Of a stretch of DNA of 64,000 nt, positions 46,101 through 58,860 are shown one piece after another. The translations under genes and the position numbers were made by a program. The stretch is from assembly GCA_049724395.1 (NCBI GenBank), contig JAUGWO010000128.1, positions 124,001 through 188,000 of the forward strand, read 5' to 3'. The notes under the pieces are model-generated. The model saw only the letters and a list, made by a program, of their open reading frames with translations. It did no database searches and was not told the origin of the DNA. Position 1 is the stretch's first letter. Each line of letters starts with the position of its first letter. Origin of the DNA: Spongospora subterranea f. sp. subterranea. Taxonomy: Eukaryota; Endomyxa: Phytomyxea; Phytomyxea; Plasmodiophorida.

Positions 46101-49100
46101 CATTGCCCACCACCACGTCAAGAAGTTGATCCTCCAATCCAGTCATTGTCACGCTGTAGTTGATTATCATTGTCCTGCCGGCCAGTTCGGCAGAATATTC
46201 AGGATTGCTCATCTTGGTAACTAGGTATAGTCGGAATCCATCATCCCAATCTATCAGCTTGTCACCAAGTTGCAGCTGTTTCCCAGATCCCTGAACAGCA
46301 ATTGCTATCAACTACACCGGATAAGCATGACAACCACTAATTACCGAGGTGATTAAGTTTTTATCAAGGACTGGATTAATTATGGGATCAACATCTTCGT
46401 CAACAGCTTCGAATAGGAACGGATTTCCGAATTGAATACATAGCTCTAAGTACTTCATGAAGTCGGGATCGTTGAAGGTCTGAATAGTTAGCTTTTTGAG
46501 TCGTGTCTCTTTTTCCTTGATCCATTTTAGTGCCTGCATTTGAGGGTCAATACACAACGGGAACCGGGAGGATTGTGTGGTGAGGATGCCGTTCTGGATA
46601 GAGAGCTCATCGGAGGGAAGCCCTTCACTAACCCACGACGATATTTGAACCGGGGTGGTAAGCAGAGTTTCTAAACGGAAGGGGGAAGTTAGGGGAACCT
46701 TGCGCTGGACCAGATCCGATTGCCAGTCTGCATATAACATCTCGCTCCGGTACCCGAACGTGAACGCGCCTGTGTAGGATAGGAATGCAGCGGCCAGGAG
46801 ACAATCTCCAACAAAACGGCTCTTTTTCTCGCTGAGGTCTTCCTTATCATGGGACCAACGCGTCCTCTCACTGCCTAACCCTTGGATCAGCTTACTGGCC
46901 GCTGCCAAATACTGGGCCATTTTATCCGCCTCAAGTGCAAGATCGCGAGATTCGCCGCTCTTCTCCTCGTAGGTCTTGCTAAGGGCAGCGATTTCGTCCT
47001 CCAACAGGCCTAACTCGGCCCGGATCTGGCGCAGATCGGCTTGAGATTGGGCCATCTCCTTCTCCATCGCCTTGACTTTCTTGCGACGTGGCTCTACGTT
47101 TTTTGCGACTCTGTTGTAGTCGAGGATGGCGAGGACCCAGACCAGAAGCCCTTTACCGGCAGCGCTGATGCGATCTGATTCGTATGGATTCTCCATCAAA
47201 ATTAAACATGAACATAACCCATCGAATTAGATTTTTACCCAGATTATCGACAGTCACTGCTGATTTAGCATCGGTTTTCTTCTTAAGGATCTTCGTCACT
47301 TTCTGCACTTGCTTCTCAGTGATGTCGTCCCTAGGGTAATTCTGGAGCTTCGACAGAAATGCTGGATCACTCATCATGGACTTAGCGCCAGCCTAAACAG
47401 CAACGCAAGTGAATAGGTCAGTGGTTTCAGAAACAATCCAGTGTTTTATACCCATCCGGTGGCCGGGTCTTCCTTTCCAGACGGTTTCAACTCTAAAACA
47501 CATTGACACACATCCTTGACCGGTCCTGGAGGGTTGGCATAAGACTTCACCATAGTGATATCGTCCTTCTTTAGGTTCTTTAGTGCCTCGGCAGCTGCCT
47601 CTAATGCCGGCAATGCCTCATCTATCAGTACTGTCATCCATGTATTTCTGGTTACCACACCACATAAAACGTACCCAGCGCATCTTCTGCCATTTTTTTC
47701 TCAACAGCAATACGTTCTCCCTCAATCTGTAATTCGGCATTTTTCTCGTTCGCAAGCTTTCTCTTCACTTCAACCTCATGGCTTCGCTCCCGTATTTGCT
47801 CTATCATACGAGTGCATTCCATGGCTGCTGCATCTACGATGACCTACATACAGCCATACCCGTTTTAAAAATTGCTTGGGATATTGAGGACCGCAATCAC
47901 CTTCTTCTCTCTCAGCTCCTCTTGCATTGCATCTACAGCATCAGCGGCCTCTATCAGTTTTGCCAGACCTCCGATCAAGCGTTTGGATTTGCGATCGTTC
48001 TCTATTCTACATTGCGATAATTGCCTTCGATAATTACCAATATAATCTGTAGCGATAGATTGTAAATATGGATGCACCTTCTAGTTTGAAATCAGATCCC
48101 TAACCCAAATAATTCTTTGGTGTCACTGAATTGAATCGGCGCAACTCCTGCATAAACCTGGAGCTATACAATTGCACAGAAAGATGGACTTTGACCATGT
48201 GCTGAACTATTGCGGGCTTAAACTCCTCAGAGACCTCGTCTCCGGCAAGGAAATGATTTGCGACTGCCAGCAGGGCATCGCTTGGCCACGTGAAAAACCA
48301 GTCAATAACAGTATTGCAGACGAGCCCTGGGAATGAGCGGCAACGGCGGCGCAATTGATCCCCGCTGGGCGACATGCAGAGGACAATGTGAAGGTTATCT
48401 CGACACCTGAGGCAACAGATAAAATGAGAAGTTGAAGTGGAGCAGATCGTGTTAGCTGACTTATTGACCAGGTAAGCCCAACAAGCGTCCGCTGTACCGG
48501 ATGGTACCTCCTTCCGAACACTCTCGATCAAAGGGGCTTTTTCTTCATCAGAGAACAACGCCGGAACTATGCCCGTAGTCAACATGTTGTTCACGAGCTC
48601 CAAGAAAGATTCGTCCACAACATGGGCGTCGCTGAACATGAACACTACAGCCTGTTTGCACAACAGACTATAGAGTTTTTTGAGGTCCTCCCTAAACTCG
48701 TATTCGCCATAGCCACGGCTAAGCTGGATCACAAACAGAGAGTATTGTGCACAGCAGGCGGCTAGCCGGGTTAGACTCTGCTTGCCGCTGCCACCGACAC
48801 CGACAAGTAAAGCATTGCCTCGCTCCATTCGGATAATGCGATGAATTCGGGTTAGATGCTCGAGAGCGTCTTGGAATAGCACCAGGTTCATGAAGGATGA
48901 AGTTGAACCATTAGAATTGTAGCTGGATAGGGTCTGGTCGAAAATGGTTCTGACCGCTTCATATGATCCTGAAGACAAGAAAAGGGTCTGTTCAGATTCG
49001 AGTCATGGCGAGTTTTTGTTAAGGAAAATCACCTACCTAGATCTTCATATATTCTGACAGATTCTGTAGGATTATTTGCTAGACGAAAATCTCCATACAG

Positions 49101-52100
49101 GATCGGGTTGGCCATGACGTAGGATAGAGCAGAGGGCCACATATCCTTGACAATCTTCCCTATTATATCATCCTGAAGAATACGCCTGTCCTCATCCGAT
49201 ATGAGCCGATCGTGAAACACCCGGAGGCATTCATTACGCCATAGCCTGACCAGAGCGCTGGGCTCGGCAATCGATTCTTGCAAAGATAGGCAGAGGCCTT
49301 GATAGACACGAGATAAATCACGAAGATTGAATACATAATGGAACTTGGATGGAGTCGGAGCCATTTTCTCGACTAATAGTTGGTAAACCTTCATGGTGGC
49401 AGACGTTAACGGAGATGAGATTTGTTTTACTGGATCCGGAAATGGGTCTAGATGAGCGTCCAGAATAGAGGAATATATGGACTGCAATGAGTCTGAAGAG
49501 GGGAATGCAATATTGATAACAGCAAAGCTGGATATGAACCTAGGATCGACAGGGTTCCGTCCTCCTCCAGGAGGAGCCATTGCTGATATGTACAGCAGAT
49601 CGCGAATGGAATGGAGCGCCAGATCCGACCCCCGATCATACATAATACCCCGCTCTAACAAGAATTTGAGTAGGGCTATAGGCTGTTGAGTCCCGTATTT
49701 GTCGACATGCGGCATGTTCAAATCGTCAAAGAACACGACCAGCTTCTTTCCTGACTGTGGCCCATAAATGTGACCTGTTCGCTTATCCACATTATCCTCA
49801 ATGATACGCTGAACATCTAAAGATGATGTACGAGAAGAGAAGTTGATGTTCAGAGTAACGTAGCGATCTCGGTCAAGCTCCTCCAGGTATTTTTGAACGA
49901 CGACAGTTTTTGCAGTACCGGAAGCGCCTACGAGAAGGAAGGGCCTCTGGATGTCGCAGTATCGCTTCAGCATATAGCTATAGCATACTGTGTCAACTGT
50001 GGGAACCAGGATGAGGTTAAACTTGAACGGTGAAGGCGGAGCGTAATCGCTAACGTCATCAGACCATGGAACCCATTTCTTCGACTTTATTTCAAAATAC
50101 CATTGAAATAAAGACGATGAAGGTAGCTGCGATTTGGAGGGGGTTGTAGATACACACTGGCGCCCGCTGCGAGCTGTAAAATACGAGAATTGAGTGAGCA
50201 CGAAGCATTAAAAGACAAGGGTTGGTCTGCAGGCCCCTCACCTGTTTGATGAATTGGTCGAGACGGGGCCGACATTGCTCCTGAAGGGCAGCACCGACAG
50301 ACCATATCACACAGAATATGACAAGGGATTCAATGGCGGGTTCATCATCGGCCAATGAATCTGGACCCATAACAGCGCTAAACAGACTGCAGAACTGATC
50401 GACCAGATTGAGGGCGCATAGTGGTATGATGTGGCGAAGGGTGTTTTGACTGTCCGAGGATCCGTTTAAAGCATAGTCCACAGCCGGATCAATATACTTA
50501 TTCAAGAAGGCTTTGAGAATTGCCGCCTCCTTCGGGTTGGCCTGTGAGCGACTAGCGGTCCACCGTTCTAGCACAAGTGTGAGCGTAGAATGAACAATTG
50601 TTGTGGCTGAGAATTACCAAGGAAAGGCTGGTGCCCTAGGTTCTTGGGATCCACATAAACCATTCCACACCTGCTGACCGTGGCGGGCGAGGCGTGCTGT
50701 AGGTCGGCAACCTCAACAAGAAGCTTGACATGTTCCTGTAGACGGATTCGCTCCCCATTTGGCAGAGTCAACAGCTTGTTATCGTCCATGACCGAATTCA
50801 TATTCTCGACCCAGAGCGCATCAACATCCCCATCAAACACGATCCAGCGAACTTCCTTAGCTTCCCCCTTTAGAGGTTCATTGGTTTCTCTGAACAGTTT
50901 CGACAGTATTCCATCCGTCCAATCTCTGGTCATCGGATCAAGAACGCCATACAGCTCGGACACAGACTGCGCCTTGGGATTTAAAGTCTGGACTTTGACC
51001 GTCAGGCCGAAAGCCGCAAGCTGGGAACGAGCCAGAGTCTCAATCACCACCGTTTTCCCTCCCCGGGTCGGTCCAACAATCATGCACGTGTGTCGGGTTA
51101 ACATTGTCTCGTAAAGCTGCACAGTCTTGTCGATTTGTAGGTTGAAGAGGAGATCATTCGAGTGTTTATAACCATGAACCGTCATATCGCTTCTAACAGC
51201 TTCAGTTAACACTTGATGCCCAACCCTGGGGCAATCAATACCAGGGAAAAGGTCATTGATAAGTCCCAGCAAACAAAGGAACATCATCGTAGACGAATTT
51301 CGGGAGGTTCATATCGCGGAGTGCCCGCATAAGCACCATGTTTTCATCAAATTCGGGCGCGCCACGTTTCAGAGCTCCAGCCATGACCAGCACAGACTTT
51401 AGGGCGCGTAGACCAAAATCGTAATGACATTGTTTAGATAGCTGCTCTCGGGATAGTTTATAAAGAACAGTCATTTTCTTAGCTGCATAGGGCAATCAGA
51501 GATTCCATGAGACGGTTCAAACGCACTGACCTAGCATACGAGCAGACGAAAACCCTTCACTGAATAGCATAATCTCGCATATCTGCAATAGATCAGGGAC
51601 AACCATAGTAACAGGACGGAAGAGGGCTTTAAGATTATCGGGTAGTTCTGTCCGGCCAGCATAACCTGGGTTCATTGTAATGAAGAACCCACATGACCGA
51701 CGCAGGCGGATCTCCCTCCCGCCGAAATCAAACCTGAAGATTGTATTACAGTTCTGATCATATATATGAAATACGATATAATCTCGTACTTTTCTTTTCC
51801 AGATTTAAGCGCCATCTGGATGCACCTGAGTTGCGTTGACACGACTGACAGCACCTCCAGGTCGATGCGGTTAAACTCATCAAAACATCCCCAGGCACCA
51901 GCCTGGACCAGTCCTGAGAATATCGAGCTCATGGCTCGGTAGTCGAGGCCATCACCACAGTTGGTCACCATACAGAGCAAGGCTAGCGCCTTGGCAAGGT
52001 CCTTAACCGTCTCGGTCTTGCCGGTTCCAGCCGGTCCAGCAGGGGAACCGCCCATGTTGAACGTCAGAGCTTGAGTTAGGGTCATGTAGCAACGGTCTGT

Positions 52101-55100
52101 GAGCGGCGTAATGACCAGGCGCCCGTTGAGACCCATGTACTCGTATCCATAGCGGAATACACCTGTGCATTGACAGATCCGGATATCATCAACATCGGAG
52201 CGCCAATAAAATCGCAGCTGTGATTCCCAATCGAACTCTCGCGCGTCTAGAATTGAATCCCTAACAAATCTGTCGACTATATCCCTAGCGTGAACGTCAA
52301 TAATGATCATGGTATTGACTTTTTTCCTGGTATGCACGTCCAGATTGGACGACCGAACACCTGCCACCAGCAGGTCAGACAGTTGCATCGTTAACTTTCC
52401 CGCCAACTGCTTCACGGCGTGCTTATTGCCAGCTTTTACTTGGCGAAAGCCGTCCTCGACTTCCCAGGTCCACCAAATCTGGCCTCCCACAATACCGACC
52501 ATGCCCAGCTGCTCTTTGATCCAGTCGCCGCGTTTCATGTTGGGATAGTTGAAAACAGCCTGCTTGGTGATGGCTTGCAGAGTCCTTGTCATCTCCTCTT
52601 CAACCCCAGTCATCCAGACCTCCACAGGACCACTGGTCGCCACTTGGGACTTGAATGAAAACGACTCTCCTTCGCTCGAAACCATCCCACCCACCACAGA
52701 GTCTCCTCTAGCAAATCTCAGCTGTTTAACATTGTCGAAAAGCTTGAGCATGTGTATTTGGACGCAGTTCGGATCTGTTGTGCCAAGAATTGACAAGAGT
52801 TCATCATCTGATATGAAGAAAAACCTATCGGACGTGTCACAAAGTAGAGCATATCGAACTTAAAGACAAATGATTTCCTATTCTACCTTGGAAACGCATT
52901 TCGCTTTCGCTCAAGATAGTCCGACAAGCTTTTTTGACACTGATCAAGTTCAGTAGAGAGCCGCCGAAGATCGTCAATGCGCTTGTCGAAGCTGCAGGCT
53001 GTCAGCACGTTAGGGTTCTTACCAGTCATCGACATGATCTTCTTGAAGTCGGCATCTACTCTATCGAAGGATTTAGCTGCGTCCCTCAACTGCATCCGGA
53101 TGTCATCGCTGCCGATAAATATTCCCTCCAGATACATCCACTTCTTCTGAACTAACATCCATACATCTATCGTCTCAATTACATGATTGAGATCGCGTTC
53201 CCAATGCCGAACGTCATCAGCAAAGCAGCCTATGAACCTACCGACACAAACTCCATTTTGACAAGCGTGATAGGAATTGAAATCAGACTGACCTGGAATT
53301 TAGCATAGTCTGCAGATTAAGGACACCATCCTCTAAATCAGCCACTACATCGCTGGTGTCCTGTAAGATTTTGAGACCATCGCTGCCTTCATCGCTGCGG
53401 TACAAACACATGGGGAACGGTTTACTGCTCCAAAGAGTGACGATCTTGGCCAGCTCCTGTTCCGTCACTGATCAAGAAATCCATTCCCAGCTGGACTTTG
53501 AAGACCAACCTTCTCAATTCGAGCTTCTTGGGTAGCCGCCATCGTTATCTCGTCAATATCGTCCTTGAACCTATTCAGCTGCATTGCGAACAAGTTTCCT
53601 AGAGTGAACAGCTTTGGATTTAAATCAAATTTAATCCCCGTCTTTGCCATGAGTATATCCCAATGCCTAACACAAACCATATTATCAGCAATTATGACAA
53701 GCGACAGGAAAAATGCAGACCTCTGCCTAATTGCTGGATTTTTCAAATTTGCCATAAGTGGTATTGATTCCCTGAATCCTACAACGCGATCTTGCACCTT
53801 CCTATAGAAGAACAGCGATAGATTAGATTTGACCACAAGCAACAGTTTGGAAGCAAGACTCTAACTACACTACCTAAAAGGAGGTAAATTGTTAAGTTCT
53901 TCTTTAAAGTCGTTTAACTGGGTTAGCCATTTTTCGCTTCCTTTATCGATCAGATCAATATCTAAATCAATCCAAAGCATTTGTGACCAATCCTTGATCG
54001 CCTTCTGCAGCTCAATAAACACGTCGTATATAGGCTGAGATAGCCTAATAAACTCTTGAGCTGCCTGAAGATGAGGAAATGGAGTCACATCTAGCCCGAA
54101 AAGCCTCTCCGCATTTTCCAATGACACTCGAGTTCGCGACATGATCTCCAGCTCATTGGTGAAGAGTCGCAATGATTCCAACCCATTCTCTAGAGTAATC
54201 CCCGCAGCGATCGGGCCCTGATTGAAACACATCAATATTCGGTGATATTCTATGTCTGTTTATATCACCTCTTGCGTCACTCGTCGCTTCATCTCTTCTG
54301 TAGTTGCAGCGAAATTTGACACATCGTCCTGGGCCACTTGCATAAACCGCTGCTTAACTCTTAATAATGCACGATCTGTTGAGCGAGATTGCACGACGAG
54401 GTCATGCCATAAAGACGGCAATGACATGGCTAGAAGATAATCGGAGGGATCCTCTTCAAGGTTATATACCTGTGGTAGACAAACAACTCATTACTATTGA
54501 GACAGCACAGCAAGAAAAAAAAACGCTAACTCTTAATGTCCGAAACCGCTCCATCAGATCCATGAAAAGAAGCTCCATATCCATGGACATGTCCCTGACA
54601 TCAACAATGGTGCTGAGTATCGCTTGGAGTTGCTCAAGTGTGTCAGTAGGGGCTGTTAGCTGTGCCGACAAAGCCGCAATCCTGGCAGACACATCATGGA
54701 TGGCAGTGCAGGCGCTGGAGCGCAGCATTTCGCCATAGGCATGCAGCCAAACTTCGGCCTGCTGCTTCACCGCCACGATCATTGACATGCAATCAACACG
54801 AATGAAGTCGATATCTTTATGGGCTATAATGGTCGATAAGCGGTTATGCAACGAAGCATAACGTAAGAGCTTGTTATCGAAGTAGACCTAGAGTGAAGGA
54901 GAGAATGAGCCTAGTCCGTTCACTGAGCTGAAAAGCGGGATTACCACTCCTGTTGGCCTGCCCCTGATCCGCTCAAGATGAGCCATTTTCTTATGGTTCC
55001 AGAGGTGATAGTCCTGATCGTATTTCCTCCAGGTATCCACATATAGGTCGACCCGGTTGAAGACCCGCTGCATTGCCTGTGAGACTGATAACATCACCTT

Positions 55101-58100
55101 GATGACGGCTGGGTTTTGGGACACATCATCATAGAATGTGTATTGCTTTTCCTCACCATCGGCCAGTTGCACTGCTGGGCAGTCAATGCACGAGTTATTC
55201 ATCCAGCGAATGAACCCTGATGGCGATGTTAGTGTGCCCAACAAATACATTTTAGAACCGCCTAGACACCTTTGGAGCTGGACACTATATTGGTCAGTAT
55301 TGTGGATAGGAACTTATAGATATCGGGAAGAGTGGGTCGATAGACTATATCAGGAGGGTTCATCTCTGCGATGACGACGAGCAACAGACGGGACACATTA
55401 TTGTTCATCTTGATATGGTTGTGGTGCTTCTTGTCGAATACACCCAAAAGGGTCAAAAAGCTGGATAGCCCCCTGCTTACTAGCTGGCAAATTGCCTGGT
55501 AGAGGTTTTCCTCCCAATATCGATAATATTCCGACATCCTCTCACATTTCCCTGAAATCAAAAACGCATTCAAAGGATTGCATAATGACAGCTATCGTGA
55601 CGCGCTCCCAACCTGTGTCGGAATTATTGACTGATTCCTCAATCTTGAGCATCATCGTATGAATGCTCGAATATTTCCGAACAAGTCCATCAACTACTGC
55701 ACGACGTTGCTTTTCAATCGAATCGCGGAAGTCTTCAATCCTGAACGTTTGTTGCAGCTTCTCAATATTGAATAGATCCGCTGATTCGATATCGGTAACG
55801 ATATCCTATGAAATTCAGAAATGTGCCCATTTAGTGGATTGTCCTGATTGATGGCAGTCTAGACTATATGTTCCCACCTTGATTGATATCCTGTTCTTTG
55901 TGACTCGATTTACTATTGAGTTAAACTCTGTAATTCCACGATTACAACAATGAATAAAATCAGATATCCCCAACGAATTCCAATTTAGTGGGTCGAAGCC
56001 CGCCGCTATTGACAAAAACAATGAGTAATCCACGACAATGTGCGTTGTTGGAAAATATTCCGACCCAGTATTTGATTCAACTTTTCGATCTTGTGCCGCA
56101 ATAGAATCTTCTCAACTGGATTCAACTGGAAAATTACAGCACGATAATCACTCAGCATCCCGTTCAGGTAGGCGACCGATGCATGGAATGTGGACGATTG
56201 CAGGGAAACGTCCAGAGCTAATCTTGGGATCGACAATCCTTGACGATCCATATAACGAGATTCTCGTATAACCTCGACAAGGTCGTACGAGAAGTTGACG
56301 ACGATTTCTCCGCTCGAATCACGAGCCAGTATTGGATCTTTCAGGCGGCGATTAACGGTTTCATGAACTGTGGACTTCCACTTTTCCAATAATTCAGTGC
56401 GAAAGTGATCTATTTCCTGAGCCACCTCCAAGTAAAACTCAGCCACAGGTTTGCCGACTTCGCTAGTCATTAGATTTTCGAGATTCTGCAGCTTCAGGAT
56501 TGTCTTTTTGCTGGTCAGATAGAGAGCCATTGCCCAAGCCAGGGACCCAGCTACTGGAGGTTGGTTCTTTGGTAGAGGGGGAGCGTTCCTAAAAGATGAG
56601 AATTGTCAGCTCCATCATTGATAGAAAAGGCACGTCCTGAACGGCGCTTACCGGTTATTCTGGAACAGTGTCTGGACTCGCTCGACTTCAACCCTATATT
56701 GCCGTAAAACATGTTTGAACTTATCAGACATCTCATTGCGGAACGCCTCTCGTGTGTTGATATCGTTGAAATTCCATAGAAGCTGAAACGCGCTCTCAGC
56801 AGACCGTAGCTTTTGAAACGAGTTCGTGATGAAGTTCTTGGTGCGGATTTCGATTTCCAGCACTTTCTCGTTGAAGCTTTTCATTACCTGTTCCCAACTG
56901 GTGTTATATCGTATATCGAATATGTTGAATGGGAGGTTCTCCAGCGGTGTCACCAGGTGATCCACTTTCTGAATCACTTCGTCAATCCCAACCGTATCTT
57001 TAGTGACCCTCTTAAGATCACTTCCAAGAAACTGATTGAACTGGGACAGCGTCTCAGCGATTTGACATAAATTTTCGCAGATGCGTGCCATATAATTTGT
57101 CTGATCGAACAATTTCTTACGATCAAATTCCCATCTATTTTCCATTCCAAGACTCTCAATCTGTCGCCAAACTCCAGTCAGAGATGTCACGCATATGAAT
57201 GAAATGTTGACCTTTAATCTCGCAGCTTTATACGAGGAGAACCAGGCCAGAAGGACTTCTCTAGCAGTTTCTATTGCGGCCATAGCAACCCTGATCGTAA
57301 AAGGATAGCGTTAGCGATATCATTTGTTCACTCAAAAAACAAGTTACTTCGGCTTTTTGCGGAATATGACCTTGATATTGATCTCATTAGCCACATTGGT
57401 GGCGATCTGTTGGGCGATCAAGCACATTAACGGAACCATGCGTTCGTCCTTATTATAATGACGGGAGATAATCCACACCATACGCAAGGCGTTCATCATG
57501 CTAGATATGCTTTCCGCCATCGTTGCCACACTTCCTGTGAGCATAGATTCGGGAACAGAACGGATGATCGGTGCCAAAAAAACGAACCGAAACCAAGCAA
57601 CCGAATAACGAAATTGCAACCTTAGTACCTCCAGTAATCTTTTTGAAATGTCTCTCCAGCGTGGATAAGAATTTGACATTGTCTTTAGCCTCCTCAAACA
57701 GCTTCCCTAATTCCACTATTCTCTCTTTGAATATTGGAATCGCGTCAAGTTGAAGATCTGCGAGGACAGCAATGATGGATTGCACCTGTTGGAGCAGCGA
57801 ATATTCAGAACCCCAGATCGCCAACGTACAGTGGCATTACGATCTCGGAATTTAACTGTTCTGTCAATGCAGTTAAAATAGCATTCCTATTACGCCAGAA
57901 ATTAATCTCCCCTAACGGGCCCCTAAATGTCTCGATCTCCTTCACCGTCTCCGTCTCAATTATTGATGCAATCACGTCGCTCCACTCCTCTAACGTCGCC
58001 TCCAGTTGAGTCAGCAAATCCACATTCATCTCTTGTTTCAAGGCAAGTATTACATCAAGTTCGACCTAACCAGGGAGATAGATCTTGAAATACTGAGGCG

Positions 58101-58757
58101 GTGAACCATGTATGAACTTACATTAGGGATTTGTAATAAAATATCACCTCCAACTTGTTGCTCTGTGTGCTGTATCTGGGACACGAACTTGTTGATATTT
58201 GACGTGAGTTCACTGCGAATATGAGGATCATCTGAGAGATCCTTGGTTAACCCTCCTTCGACGGATGAAGGGTCCACTATCGGAATGAAGACATTGGTCA
58301 TGATCTGGCTCAACATGGTGAGGCTATTGCCGGGCATGATTGAGAAGGATAACTAGGTGAGGATCGACGTCAGAATATAACATGCAGTGGTGCGACAGAT
58401 ATCGAACCTGGGACGATATGTTATCAGGGGCGACAGGACCAGGAACGTTCTTAATAATGAACATGGCCCTAGATCGGCCCAGGTCGGGCAGGATACTGCC
58501 AGATATGGTTAAATGTGTAGAGGGGACGATACCATCGTCCTCCTCGCCCTCAACTTTTGAGTGGAGTATCAGCTGCGAACCTGGACCAGATTCGTCCAGG
58601 AAGGTCTTCATCGCTGGATAATGATCAGACGGTATCAATACAGTAATCGCAAAGGATTACCTGAGCTGGAGCGCGAGACCTTATCGTACTCTGGCCTATC
58701 GACATCCAGACCACTGCAAACGACTTCAGCCAGCCAATCCTGCCGCGGATCAGCCAT
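43114..58757 (-). CDS. DNAH10: Axonemal dynein heavy chain, DNAH10 type (inner arm I1/f beta)
   Basis: This motor heavy chain of the two-headed inner arm drives flagellar bending. On the minus strand the start at 58757 reads [13 protein letters not shown]; exon 1 ends 58661. Tail and linker fill 58.6-52.5 kb. AAA1 has [10 protein letters not shown] (near 52040) and FDEFNRID (near 51875). AAA2 has GPTRGGKT (near 51070), AAA3 GASGTAKT (near 49920) and AAA4 [10 protein letters not shown] (near 48790). The stalk and microtubule-binding tip lie at 47.9-46.9 kb, with [11 protein letters not shown] near 47550. AAA5, AAA6 and the C-terminal domain follow, with [74 protein letters not shown] and a final [14 protein letters not shown]. 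These C-terminal strings are those of DNAH10 rather than other isoforms. About 25-30 introns. One apparent one-base frame break occurs near 44112-44125 (see findings). Neighbours: a G-rich minisatellite starts 104 bp upstream of the ATG. Confidence 0.93.
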
Positions 58758-58860
58758 TTGATTGACCCCCGCCTACAGCGAAAGAGGCTGATGGCGTAAA
58801 AATGATCAGGTAGTTTTAGGAGAGTTGTTTACTGTTTGATTACCCTCGACAGGTCCGATC